Shown here one piece after another: positions 11,974 to 23,372 of a DNA stretch of 64,000 bases. This DNA is from Plantago major (Eukaryota; Streptophyta; Magnoliopsida; Lamiales; Plantaginaceae). Position numbers and translations under genes: made by a program. Where the stretch lies: assembly GCA_026545765.1 (NCBI GenBank), contig JAIFAC010000304.1:1-64000 (forward strand), given 5' to 3'. Position 1 is the stretch's first letter. Each line of letters begins with the position of its first letter. The notes under the pieces are model-generated. The model worked only from the letters and a program-made list of their open reading frames with translations. It did no database searches and had not been told where the DNA came from.

Positions 11974-13747
11974 ATGGAAAGCCTTGCACAAGACGCTGAG
12001 TTACTCAAAACCACTTCTCCCTCCAAACATATGCCTCTAATTGTCCCATATTCCTCCTCCTCAAGCTCTTCCCATGAAAAATCTGACAAACCTAAGGAGA
12101 TTGTCAATCCATCGGAATCTGAGATTAATTCCGCAGATGGGTACTGAGGAAAATGGTTCTCATTTGAAAAAGAGGAAGTTTAATGATGTCAATGTTGATT
12201 CAACGCTGATTTAAGCAGGTCCTTCAAACCCTAATTTTCAGCAAATGGGGGATACTCTACTGGAGCAAGGAACTCCACCTGCAAATTCAGGGGGAGAATA
12301 GGTACAAGATGGCCAATTTACTGATGTGAGTGATGAATCTCTAGGGGATCTTAAAGCCAGAGCACTGAAAAAGGCAAGCCGCTGAGAAACAAAAGGCAAG
12401 AGAAGCCTTCTTGAAGAGAATTGCAGATGAGGTCTCAAATGAAGAACAGGGGTCTGAGCAAGAAGACTCTCAGGCTGACAAAGAAGAAGATGATTTGCAA
12501 GAGGAGCAGCAGGAAGAAGAAGAGGATGAGGATTCCAGAGACTCAAACTATGAGCATCCTCGGGAACAAGATGATGCTATGTCAGTTGATTCAACTGTTG
12601 CCCCAACAGATAATGCAATTGATGACTCACCCGAGGTATCTCTTCCACATTCCCCTTACTCTTCTTTTGATGAAGTTGCCCACAGTGATACGTTCTTTAC
12701 TTTGAAAATTGCCGAGTCTTGGCCCTCTTTTAGCCACAGACCTATTTTGGTTGAGAAAACTATGTTGGAGAGTAGTTTCAAGCAGTATAATCTGTATGAA
12801 TTTCTGGATCAAAGGGGATTTATTGGAACTGTGGAAGGACTTGATCCTTTTGTACCTACTGTGATTCGTCAGTTCTGTTGCAATCTTTCTCCTCACTTTG
12901 CTGTCCCTGGAACACCCAAGTATGGTAAAGCTTATTTGTGAGGGTACATTTATGATATTACTCCTGAAAGACTCAATGAATTCTTGGGAACACCCAATAT
13001 TGAAGAAACAGACCTGGATGTTAGCATGGATGAAGTTGCTCAGGTGATAACTGGTACTACTGGAATTCTGTGGCGTTCAAATTTCCCAGCCACACTTCTT
13101 ACAGCTATGACGGATATTTTGTTTAGAGTTTGCATTCATAACTGGATTCAAACTACCAACAGCAATCATGTATCTTCCAGTGTTGTTGTGTTGTTATATA
13201 AGCTCAAACTTGGTCTAAATGTCAATTTAGGACAAAGAATCTTTGACCATTGGGTAATTTCTCAAGCAAAGGTGAAGTCGGCAACCTTATGTATCCATCA
13301 ATGTTGTATGGTTACCTGATTGATGAAGACTTTGCTCCAGAAGAGAATGAAGTTGAAGTGAACAGGTTTAAAAGGATCAAGGTTACTCATCAGGTACTCA
13401 CCATAGATAGGGTTCAAGATCTCCCTTGGAAGGCACAGGCTCCACCTATTCCAAATTTCCATTGTAAGAGTTGCTCCAAATTTACTTCAATGAAGTTGTT
13501 TCCTCATCTTCCCCGTCCATTTAATCAGTTTGAGCAAACAGTGGTGGATCAAATTCAAACTCTGGATGTCAGTATTCAGGGTATGTTTGATCAACGTAAA
13601 ATTCTGGTTGATTTGCTTTCATCACAACAAGGGGTAGAGATTGTTGAAGCTGGGGAAGCCGTTGATAATGATGAAGCTGGTGTTACTGGAGAAGAAGCTG
13701 GTGAAGAAGAAGGCGCAGAGGAAGAAAATCAAGAAGATGAAGTTTGA
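11974..13747 (+). pseudogene. Post-pol (env-like) ORF with plant-transposon-protein domain
   Basis: Starts MESLAQDAELL near 11974. An acidic, glutamate-rich stretch (12.4-12.6 kb) is followed by a folded region including KQYNLYEFLDQRGF, then RVCIHNWIQTTNSNHVSS and MYPSMLYGYLI. That pattern (a conserved block, then a basic W-P/Q-T-N-H-like phrase, then a hydrophobic block) is the putative plant transposon protein domain carried by many plant LTR elements as an extra ORF of unknown function. The C-terminus is again acidic (EEAGEEEGAEEENQEDE). Position after pol and before the 3' LTR fits a Sirevirus env-like ORF. No signal peptide or membrane segment is evident. Broken. Confidence 0.65.
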
Positions 13748-13885
13748 TGTGTTACTTTTTGATTTTTTTTACTTGCTTTTATTTTGTGATCAAACTTTTG
13801 GATTTTCTGTTAAGGGGGAGTTAGTTATTTTGATCTTCTCTTCATCATTATTTCTGTGTGGTTGTTTAGGTGTTGTGAAGAAAGG

Positions 13886-13898
13886 CAATAAGGGGGAG
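13886..13898 (+). promoter_or_regulatory. Polypurine tract of the copia fossil
   Basis: AATAAGGGGGAGA lies directly before the 3' LTR start, where plus-strand DNA synthesis is primed. A second AAGGGGGAG occurs near 13813. Confidence 0.6.
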
Positions 13899-13900
13899 AT

Positions 13901-14599
13901 TGAAAGTTCACTGTTTTTGTACACTGTTACATTAACAGTTAACTTAATATCTCTTTTGTTTGTTGCAGGGTATTCTTCAAATATTGCCTTCCTTCACTAT
14001 TCTTTAACCTAGTTCGACAGTTGTGATTTATTGTGTAAACAGGTTGAAGATCTCGGGATTTAGAAGAAACAAAGGAGTCATACTTAGCTTGGTGTAATTA
14101 AGGAAAGAGATCAAAGAATAGATTCTTGAAGAACAAAATCTTGGACTGAACGATTGAAGATATGATAAGCATGGAAAGTAAAATCTGGAAGATCTGTCCT
14201 TAGGAGAAGAACGATGTTATTTATACAAGCTCAAGGACGGATTCAAAGTAACAAGAATAGAATGTTTACTTTGGAAGATAAATTCATAGTTACTTTGTAT
14301 TTCCTAGTCATTGCGGTTGTTTTGGATAGGGATTGAGTTCTCGATCATCTAGGTTTGTCTAGATCTGCAACCATAGAATATGTAGCACTATTCTACTCTG
14401 TTTAGTGTTTGAAGTTCAAGGTTTCAACTTGTGAAACCTTCAATATTGTTTTCATAAAGTCACTTATTAAATATAGTGAATATTTGCTCGGCTGGTATAC
14501 TGTACCATCTAAGAAAAACAACCATGTGTTCTTTATTTTATTTCCGCTGTGTTTTGTTATCCTGTTTAAGTCACTGTTACATTAACAGTTATATCAACA
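13901..14599 (+). repeat. 3' LTR of the Sirevirus-like fossil (about 699 bp)
   Basis: Runs from TGAAAGTTCACTG after the polypurine tract to ATATCAACA. The 20-bp word CACTGTTACATTAACAGTTA occurs near both ends (13922-13941 and 14572-14591). The partner LTR is missing, so borders rest on TG/CA ends and the purine tract. Confidence 0.6.
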
Positions 14600-15032
14600 T
14601 TGGTATATACTGTGGTGTGATTACAATTTAGTACAAGTCCGGGTCCTTTAATTCTTTCAATGGTATAATCATCTCATTTCCGAGATAACCATAATTGTCT
14701 TCGATGCTGATGTTACCCTTGCCACAAAACAACAAAGCAACACATTCGATACATGTTTGCATCGGTTTTAATACGAACGGACATTTTCCTATAATGTCTA
14801 TCTAGAAGGGGATCTGACACCTCAGAAATGGAAAGATTCTGGACAACCTTCGGAGACACTCTTATAGTGTATATCCGAAAGGTGATCCGGCATCCCAACA
14901 ACATAGTCAAAAAATCCATAAGGGTCGAAGCTCCTAAGATCCTGGATTACCTTCGGACAGACACTATAAGTCTCCGAATGAAGGACTTCGGACTACTGAA
15001 CAAAGAAAATTTGGCTTTTAGCCAAAAGAGGA
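14600..15032 (-). repeat. Gypsy LTR, downstream half, cut off by the CACTA element
   Basis: Continues across the CACTA insertion: GGA at 15030-15032 and at 61941-61943 are the two copies of the target duplication, so this stretch joins 61941 onward. It shares CCGAAGG/GTGTCCGA-type words with the right half. The TATA box of this LTR is in the right half, so this side is transcribed leader or outer end. The left border is not resolved. Confidence 0.6.
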
Positions 15033-15180
15033 CACTACAACAAAAGTTAGATATTGAGACACTTAATTTGAGTCACTTAATAATAAGGGCCTCAAAAATT
15101 AGAATTTGGAGACACTTAACTAAATTTAAACAAATCTGGCTCTATTGAGAAACTTAAACTCTAAAAATATTTTGGTACAA
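15033..15180 (+). repeat. CACTA left terminal and subterminal repeats
   Basis: The terminal inverted repeat CACTACAACAAAAG is followed by repeated GAGACACTTA-like words (for example at 15056-15065 and near 15111-15120). These match the inverse AAGTGTCTC words of the right end. Confidence 0.85.
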
Positions 15181-16570
15181 TAGTCCCGGCAATTTCTTTT
15201 TTACTTGGCGAGCTACAAAAAAACCCTTATCGCCCATTTCAATTTCAGTAGTCAGATGCCTCCTTCAATACACACATCCACAGTCTACTCCAACCTCTAT
15301 AATTCTCCAACTCTGCCGGTATGGTTGCTCACTCCACTCCCACAACCTTCGACTATGGTAGGCGCTGCTATCTTCTCCATTTTCAGTTTATTTTCTGCAC
15401 CCCAAATCCCTAATTCTTTCTTACATCTTTTTGCTTAATCAAAACTCCAGGGATTCGACTCTAGCCACAACTTCCTCTCACCGGAAACTTCATCTTGCCA
15501 GATCATAATTAAGGTATGTGGATCTTGATTTGTTGTTTATTGTTAATTGATTCTGCACACATGATTGATGCGCTTTGAGGAGGCGTATCTCGATATCTTC
15601 TTCGTTCTTTTGCTTAAACAAAACATGATGGAACTCGACTACTGTTATAGCTTATTCTCACCGGAAAGTTCATCTTGCCATATTATAAACAAGGTATGTC
15701 GATCAATGTGTTGTTATTTGTTAATCACTTACTGGATGTATATAAAGAATTGATGCGCTTTGAGATTATCCTAAGGTGTCGGTTTGTTTGTAGTTGTAGT
15801 TTATTTTTAGATCTTTGATTTTCGTGTTATTGTCCCCTTGTTATTTTTTTTTTTTTTTTGAGACTATGTACTTACTGCTAACCCAAATAAAAAAGCTATC
15901 TTTATTAAAAAAAAGTCTACACAGAAACGATCAAGGAGGTGTAATCGAGACTAGCAAGAAAAGGATCGGCTTCTGAAACTTGTTTAATGCAGCCATAGTC
16001 TCAGTCCTAAATCCAATCAATTCCTATTCTGATGCACCCATTTCAATTCGTGGTTCTGGTACTTTGTATGCCATATGCTGGTTATTCTCATATTCAACAT
16101 GTGAAATTAAAGATTCAATATTTTACACTGCTTTTCTAGCTTTTTCTATACTTCCATTCTCCTATTATTTTGAATAATACCTTTTTGTTGTTCATACTGA
16201 AAATAGTCTCACCTGATCAGAAATTATATTACTTGTACTTTCTACTTTCTAAGAAAGTCAATAGTTAATTCTCCAGGTTCTGTCTAAGATAGATAAGTTT
16301 ACTAAGACATAAATAATAAATTCTATGCTGGTTCAACTTTGTCTGCTGGTACATGCTCATTTATGAACATTTCTGGAGCTCATTTCCTGCTGCCAAGTTA
16401 TGAGTTTTGAAAAATGAATTTATTTGTTGTTTCGTTGTTTAAACAAAAGAAAAGGAAAGAAAAAAGAAAAACAACCATAAGTAGAGAACTGATCTAACCA
16501 GAATTTTCAAGTTATTTATTTATTTATTTATTTTTCATTTATTATTATTATTTTTTTTTTTTTGCAAAAG
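15181..16570 (+). other. CACTA 5' non-coding region
   Basis: CT-rich then AT-rich DNA without a recognisable protein domain. Two AAGGTATGT splice-donor-like sites (near 15512 and 15692) sit in the tandem duplication, which could be non-coding leader exons of the lost transposase gene. T- and A-homopolymers occur near 15846-15860 and 16550-16563. Confidence 0.5.
15427..15764 (+). repeat. Tandem duplication of about 155 bp in the CACTA 5' region
   Basis: The two units, 15427-15579 and 15606-15764, share TTTTGCTTAA.CAAAAC, CTCACCGGAAA.TTCATCTTGC, AAGGTATGT and ATTGATGCGCTTTGAG in the same order. They have diverged noticeably, so the duplication is not recent. Confidence 0.8.
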
Positions 16571-16575
16571 AAATC

Positions 16576-17813
16576 AGATGAGCCCGTATTTTGGACTCTC
16601 ATTTCGTTCCTTTTATCATCTTTCATTCGTCCTTATTTGTTTGTTTTAGCGTATCTTGTGCGTTTTTATGTGTTTTGTTTTTTAGTTGTGTTCCACAGGT
16701 TTTCGTGCGTTTAGAGTTGTTTTGGAGGAAGAAACAATGCTTTTTGAAGGTCGTGTCCGAGAAGAAGCTCAAAAACCCCACTGGAAACTTCGTTCTGCTC
16801 AGAATGTGAAGAAATGCATGAAGAGGCCGCTGGTCGCGACCCAAACTAAGCCTGGTCGCCGCCCCACATGAATCGAAGCCAAGGAAGTCGAAGGTCGCGA
16901 CCAGGAGTGAATTCCTTTCCAGGAAGCCGCAGGTCGCGACTGGCATTACCTTGGTCGCGACGAGCACTACAGATCTGTTTCTGTGCTATAACATAGGCGA
17001 TTTAGCTCATTACGAAGACACTTCTTCTTTCTTCGTTTTTTACTTCTACTCTTAAGTAAAAATCCTTGTTATGGTTCTTTGCTTTGGTTGATCATTGATC
17101 TTGACTTGTAATCGTATTATTGACATCAGATTCACTCATTGAGGATAGATTATCAATTCAAATCCTTTTTCTCTCACAATCTCTCTTGTGCTTGATTTCT
17201 TGGTGAATGATTATGATATCGTCTTGTCTGTTTGATTTGATTGTGATTGTCAATATGCATGCCAATCCTTGTGATATGAGTAGCCAATTTCTTCGATAGA
17301 TGCGGTAGCTATTAAGGATTAATCGAATTCGGATTTTTACCTAGGGTTTGTTCATATGTATTAAGCTTCTTCCAAAGCTTCGTATAAACCCCAATTTTGG
17401 TAGTCTTACTCTAAATCCTCAAACGCTTTCAGGTGAAGAATCAATCGTCTGACAATCGATTGATTTCTCTACTTCATATTTTCAAAGAATGCTTTGGTTA
17501 AACTGAAATTAGTTGTTTATTTGGATAAATAACTGTGACAGCATATGAACAATAGGTTTGATTCTCAGACAGATTAATCAAATACTACCATGTCTATTTC
17601 CTTCCCTTAATTCAAATTCACTCGCTTACTTAATTTAATTTACAAAAGCAATTCAATCTTAGAAACTGCTACTTGCAAACTCTTGCGTTTGATACTTGAA
17701 AACGTCATAGTTGCCTAGTTAACTCCTTGAGAACGATCTCGTAGTTGAGGCTTGTTTACTCAACATTGCTTTAGTTACTTTGAATTTTATCAAGTACTAA
17801 TTTGAGCACATCA
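16576..17813 (+). repeat. Gypsy array LTR 1 (1,238 bp)
   Basis: Homologous over its length to LTR 2, from GATGAGCCCG to GAGCACATCA. It contains a cluster of the palindrome GGTCGCGACC and near copies (16832-16841, 16893-16902, then about 16932 and 16953). A CTATAA box follows at about 16986. Confidence 0.9.
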
Positions 17814-17817
17814 AATT

Positions 17818-17835
17818 TGGCGCCGCTGCCGGGGA
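17818..17835 (+). promoter_or_regulatory. Gypsy primer-binding site, unit 1
   Basis: TGGCGCCGCTGCCGGGGA, a few bases after the LTR end, is close to the TGGCGCCGTTGCCGGGGA site of Athila-type elements, generally assigned to tRNA-Asp. A second, similar site follows LTR 2 near 22362-22379. Confidence 0.8.
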
Positions 17836-17962
17836 GTTAACTCCTACTGTGATGTTTTTTAGTAGATAATTGTATTAGTTTGCTAGAACCACCTGTGTTT
17901 CATAGCTTCGGACTAATGATACTAAACTTCAGTTGAGATTTTCTGCTAGTAGAGTTTCAGGA

Positions 17963-18560
17963 ATGGCAAAATACAAAGATTACTATCAACCAGGAGAAGT
18001 TAAGGTTGGTGGACCCGCAATAGTTATGTCCAACGATGCCAGGAACACGGAAATCAAGGCTTATCACTTCCATGATATGCCAAGGTACCACGGGATGCAA
18101 AATGAGGATGAGATCAAGTTCCTGAAGGAGTTTGAAGGTCCGTCATGAATCACCACTAACAAGGTTTCGGATGAAGACATTAGGAAGAAGGTCTTCCCAA
18201 TCTGCATGCAGGACCGCGCTAAAACTTGGCTTCTTAATCTGCCTGAGGCGTCACTGAACTCATGGGATGACATATACAGAGCTTTCATGGGCAGATATTT
18301 CCCCCATGCTAAGACCACAGATATCCGTAACAAAATCCGCCAGTTTGAGCAGAGGTACGATGAATCCTTCTATGAGTGTAGGCAACTGTTTAAGCAGCTT
18401 CTGGGACAATGCCCACATCACAAGTTTGACAACGTCTCCCTATGTCACATTTTCTATGATGGGCTCACCTGGGAGGATCAGCAATTGGTGGATGTAAGCG
18501 CAAGGGGGTCAATTCTGGAAGCCACAACCGCAGATCTCGAGGCGCTGAGTAGTCGGTCAT
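17963..18560 (+). pseudogene. Gypsy gag, unit 1
   Basis: Starts MAKYKDYYQPGEVKVGG. It contains IKAYHFHDMPRYHG and then the Retrotrans_gag core CMQDRAKTWLLNLPEASLNSW, FMGRYFPHAKT and RQFEQRYDESFYECRQLFKQ, typical of Athila Gag, the capsid precursor. A coiled, charged region with no clear domain continues to about 18950. Broken. Confidence 0.85.
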
Positions 18561-19004
18561 AATTCCCAAGACAAAAGTGGGGAAAGAGCTAATAGGAGCG
18601 AGAGCAAGCTTGTTGAGGAGTTCGAAGAATCGGTGCAGAAATTGAGAAGCAATCTGGGCTATGGGAACAACTTCTATGAAAAAGTCCCGCAGACTCAACA
18701 AGTACAAGCTAAACCCCAGCAGGAACAGGAAACAATGGAACAGAGGATGAGGCGATTTATGGACCGCTCTGACTAGTACTATTATAACTCCACCAAGAGT
18801 GCGGAAAGGATGGAGCAGTCCGTAAAGCGATTGGAAGACGCAATGGGACAACTTCTGGCAAGAGTTCAGCAGAGGGAAACAGGAAAACTCCCTAGTACCG
18901 TGGAAAAAAGTTTCATGGTTAAGCTTACTGTCAATGAGGATTTGACACCATCGACACAGGTAACTCAAGGAGGCACCACTTGTTCTTGATGTAAAGGAAA
19001 AGGG

Positions 19005-19740
19005 GTGATTCCACAAGTTGAAGAGACTAGCAAGCTTCGTCTGGCTCAAACTCTGGAGTCAGTGATTCTGGAACCCACGGCTCCCTTGGTTTCAAAAGAT
19101 TCAGTTGAGAAGGAGATTGAGAAACCCAATGATGCAGTGCAACAAATAATCCCAAAAGAAACTAAGAGTATAAGTGATTCTGCCAGTTTAGATCTGCTAG
19201 TGGGGATAGTAGCGACTCCTGATGTAGTTGGAGTTGTCGACACATGATCCAGCTATAATCTGATGACATTTGGCACCTACGAAGAGCTTGGTCTTAAGGG
19301 GATGAAACCAATGAAGTGCATGATGCTGCTCGCAGATGGGTCCCATAGCTGACCTATGGGTTTAAAATTGAGGGTGTCAAAGTGGATTTTGATGGAGTTG
19401 TTGTGCTTACTGATTTTTTGATAATTGAGTCACCGCCACAAGCCCCCGGTGCAAACGGAAAGGATACTATGTCGCTTGCGGCCTTTTATCAAAGCAACAC
19501 GTATGGTTATCGACATCTACTCCCGTACCTGCACATATGAGGTACAAGGCAAGCAACGAAAGTTGCTAGCCCACTCTGATCCTACATTATCAACTGCACA
19601 TGATAGGAGGAAGGATTGCATAGGGGCTTATACTGGTCCCCTATATATTTACTCACAATTGCAGGGTAGGAAGGAAACCAGGAAAGATGTGAGGCCCCTA
19701 GGCGCAAAGTAATCAAGAGTGCTGAAGAAGTCGAGCTGAC
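19005..19740 (+). pseudogene. Gypsy protease-like remnant, unit 1
   Basis: SSYNLMTFGTYEELGLKGMKP followed by LLADGSH resembles the aspartic protease region of plant gypsy elements (SSVNLMPYSIFKKLGLG..LQLADRS). The match is partial and no later pol domain follows, which is why this is called a gag-protease-only derivative. Broken. Confidence 0.55.
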
Positions 19741-19799
19741 GACTATAACCATAAGCAGCACCCGCCGACTGATGCGGAAGAGTCCTGTACTTGACTAAT

Positions 19800-21077
19800 T
19801 AAAAATGAGTAAAAATTCTGTAAGATGTTTCTTTCTCCTTTCTCTTGCTTGAGGACAAGCTTCTATTTGTTAGGGGAGGGTGAGATGTGCATCTTGTGTT
19901 GTTTGCAGTTTTAATTTTTTTTCTTTTTAGTTTGTGTGCTGTCTCCTTTGAGTCTGAGTTAACTGCTAGGATCGAACCCATTTTTCTAGTGTTAAACCCT
20001 TTTGATGCTTATGATTTGAATCTTTTCTAATCAAGAGGGGTGGAAAAACTTTTGTAAGTTTGTTTTTTGTAAAAGGAAGTCTAGTTACTTCTTTAGTCCA
20101 AAAAGCCTGTGAGAAGCCTTTAATGCTGATGTAAAAATCTTGTGCCAGCTTTGTTTTGTGTGATTTCTGGTAGAGCAATTCTTTTATTAAAGTCATTGAA
20201 CCACTTCATACTTATGTGTGCTCTTAGTAGTTGAGGATGACAAACGGCATGTTCTCCATTCTTTTCTTGCGACCGCTCTTTACCTTTACTGGAGCCATCT
20301 TGTATTTGATTATCGACTCTATCTGTTGTTCCTAAAAATACATATATTATAGTCTCGGGATGATTCTATGGTCTTAATTGATCACCGTTAGTCGTGTTAG
20401 GCATGTTTCAAATACTACCACATACCGGCGTGGCTGAAAAGATACATGTCCATGAGGTTGATGGCATGTATACAAACCCATATGCACAAAAGTGCGGACT
20501 TTCGCAAAATGTACACCTACTAAAATTGAGACAAAAAGAGCCCAATGATGCCAAACGATAATGCACACAGGACATTTATTATGATCTAAAAAATAGTGTG
20601 CAAAATATGAAAATATAAAAAATTTGAGCAAAAAGGGAGCAGCAGTCAGTCTTTGTTCTCATTTATTTGTCTAGAGTCGCGCGTTTAAGTCCCTTTTGAC
20701 TTGATGAATTGAGTACGTTAGCATAATAGATTTGTGGCATTTTGTGATGAAAGTCACCGCCCAGCTTTATTCTTTAGCGTTTTTAACCCGCTGGACATTT
20801 CCAGCTGTGAGAGAGTGGCTTAACTGATTATCTGAGAGGGACTCTAGGATTAACTCTAAGTTCTTTTTACTTAAGAAACAAACTTATTTGAATTTTTCTT
20901 CATTTTCTACCTACGTTAAAAGGATTTTAAAGCGTTTGCATCTTTTGGGTTTAATGTTAGCATTGTTGGCTCGGTAACTTGGTAGTTTAATTCCTTTGTG
21001 CTTATTTGCTTAGAGTTTAGTCAATTCTAGTTTAGTCTGTTTGCTCGAGGACGAGCAAAGTTTCGGTCTGGGGGGTT
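19800..21077 (+). other. Gypsy 3' untranslated region with two polypurine-like modules
   Basis: No coding domain. TTGCTTGAGGACAAGC at 19846-19861 is followed by a GGGGAGGG purine run, and TTGCTCGAGGACGAGC at about 21040-21055 is followed by GGTCTGGGGGGTT directly before LTR 2. The second is the working polypurine position. Both modules have a stem-loop form (GCTTG..CAAGC, GCTCG..CGAGC). Confidence 0.6.
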
Positions 21078-22357
21078 TGATGAGCCCGTATTTTGGGCTC
21101 TCATTTCGTTCCTTTTATCGTCTTTCGTTCGTCCTTATTTGTTTGTTTTAGCGTATCTTGTGCGTTTTTATGTGTTTTAGTTGTGTTCCACAGGTTTTCG
21201 TGCGTTTAGAGTTATTTGGAGGAAGAAACGATGCTTTTTGAAGGTCATGTCCGAGACGAAGCTCAAAAACTCCACTTGAAACTTCGTTCTGCTCAGAATG
21301 TGAAGAAATGCATGAAGAGGTCGCTGGTCGCGACCCCACGTGAATCCAAGCCAAAGAAGCCACAGGTCACGACCATGGTCGCGACCAGGAAGATCTCCGG
21401 TCGCGACCAGCGGTGAATTCCTTTCCAGGATGCCACAGGTCGCAACCTAGGTCGCGACCTGGAGGCCACTGGTCGCGACCGGCATTACCTTGGTCGCGAC
21501 CAGCGTTGCAGATCTATTTCTGCGCTATAACTTAGGCGATTTAGCTCATTACGAAGACACTTCTTCTTTCTTTGTTTTTTACTTCTACTCTCAAGCAAAA
21601 ACCCTTGTTATGGTTCTTTACTTTGGTTAATCATTGATCTTGACTTGTAATTGTATTATTGACATCGGATTCACTCATTGAGGTTAGATTATCAATTCAA
21701 TTCCTTTTTCTTTCACAATCTCTCTTGTTCTTGATTTCTTGGTGAATGATTATGATATCATCTTGTATGTTTGATTCGATTGTGATTGTCAATATGCATG
21801 CCAATCCTTGTGATATGAGTAGCTAATTTCTTCGATATATGCGATAGCTATAAAGGATTAATCGAATTGGGATTTTTACCTAGGGTTTGTTCATATGTGT
21901 TAAGCTTCTTCCCAAACTTCGTAAAAACCCCAATTTCGGTAGTCTTACTCTAAATCCTCAAACGCTTTCAGGTTAAGAATCAATCATCTGACAATCGATT
22001 GATTTCTCTACTTCATGTTTTCAAAGAATACTTTGGTTAAACTGAAATTGGTTGTTTATTTGGACAAATAACTGTGACAGGATATGAACAATAGGTTTGA
22101 TTCTGTATTAGATTAATCAGAAATGCTACCGTGTCTATTTCCCTACTCTTGATTCAAATTCACTCTAGTTTACTTAATTTAATTTACGAAACCAACTCAA
22201 TCTTACAAACTGCTACTTGGAAACTCTTGTGTTTGATACTTGAAAACGTCATAGTTGCCTAATTAACTCCTTGAGAACGATCTCGTAGTTGAGGCTTTTT
22301 TACTCAACACTGCTTTAGTTACTTTGAATTTTATCAAGTACGAATTTGAGCACATCA
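21078..22357 (+). repeat. Gypsy array LTR 2 (1,280 bp)
   Basis: From TGATGAGCCCG to GAGCACATCA, followed again by a primer-binding site. It holds about eight copies or near copies of GGTCGCGACC between 21326 and 21501, about twice as many as LTR 1, ending some 20 bp before a CTATAA box near 21524. Confidence 0.92.
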
Positions 22358-22508
22358 AATTTGACGCCGCTGCCGGGGAGTTAACTCCTACTGTGATGTT
22401 TTTGAGTAGATAATTGTATTAGTTACCTAGAACCACATGTGTTTGCATTTCCTGGACTAACAGAAACTAAACTTCAGTTGAGATTTTCTGCTAGTAGAGT
22501 TTCACGAA

Positions 22509-23211
22509 TGGCAAAATACAAAGATTACTATCAACCATGAGAAGTTATGGTTGGTGGACGAGCGATAGTTCTGTCCAACGATGCTAGGAACATGGAAATC
22601 AAGGCTTATCACTTCCATGATATGCCAAGGTACCACGGGATGTAAAACGAGGATTTGATCAAGTTCCTGAAGGAGTGTGAAGGTCTGGTTGGGTAGATAC
22701 CGACCATTAACAAGGTTTCGGATGAAGACATTAGGAAGAAGGTCTTCCCATTCTGCATGCAGGACCGCGCTAAAACTTGGCTTCTTAATCTACCTAAGGG
22801 GTCACTGAACTCATGGGATGGCATATACAGAGCTTTCATGCGCAGATATTTCCCCCATGTTAAGACCACAGATATCCGTAACAAAATCCGCCAGTTTGAG
22901 CAGAGGTACGATGAATCCTTCTATGAGTGCAGGGAACGGTTTAAGCAGCTTCTGGGGTAATGCCCAAATCACAAGTTTGACAACGTCTCCCTGTGTCACA
23001 TTTTCTACGATGGGCTCACCTAGGAGGATGTAAGTGCAAGGGGGTCAATTCTGGAAGCCACTACTGCAGATCTCGAGGCAGTTTTCGAGAAGTTGGCTGC
23101 GAATTCCCAGCACAAGGGTGTGCGGGGGAAAAGAGCTAATAGGAGCGAGAGTAAGCTTGTTGAGGAATTCGAAGAATCGTTGCACCAAGTGAGAAGCAAT
23201 CTAGGCTATGG
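22509..23211 (+). pseudogene. Gypsy gag, unit 2 (truncated copy)
   Basis: Second copy of the same gag: MAKYKDYYQP, CMQDRAKTWLLNLPKGSLNSW and RQFEQRYDESFYECRERFKQ are all recognisable. The unit then passes directly into LTR-tail sequence, so most of its internal region is absent. Broken. Confidence 0.85.
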
Positions 23212-23372
23212 GAAATGCTACCGTGTCTATTTCCATTCACTTGATTCAAATTCACTCTCGTTTACTTAATTTAATTTACAAAACCAATTCAATCTTACAA
23301 ACTGCTACTTGCAAACTCTTGTGATACTTGAAAACGTCATAGTTGCCTAGTTAACTCCTTGAGAATGATCTC

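Larger units (their letters stand above)
9491..14599 (+). mobile_element. Sirevirus-like Ty1/copia element, internally deleted, 5' end missing (fossil)
   Basis: Plus-strand copia fossil with a gag remnant, a RNase H remnant, a post-pol (env-like) ORF, a polypurine tract and a 3' LTR, in that order. An extra ORF after pol and a coiled-coil gag are features of the Sirevirus group. Most of pol is absent, so it could not move by itself. The 5' LTR and primer-binding site are missing. Broken, with several breaks besides the missing parts. Confidence 0.75.

Noticed and set aside
14600-14612. TTGGTATATAC as a copia primer-binding site, which would make 13901-14599 a 5' LTR
   Set aside because: Only TGGTAT matches the initiator-Met site, and a polypurine tract and post-pol ORF precede the LTR, so it is a 3' LTR.
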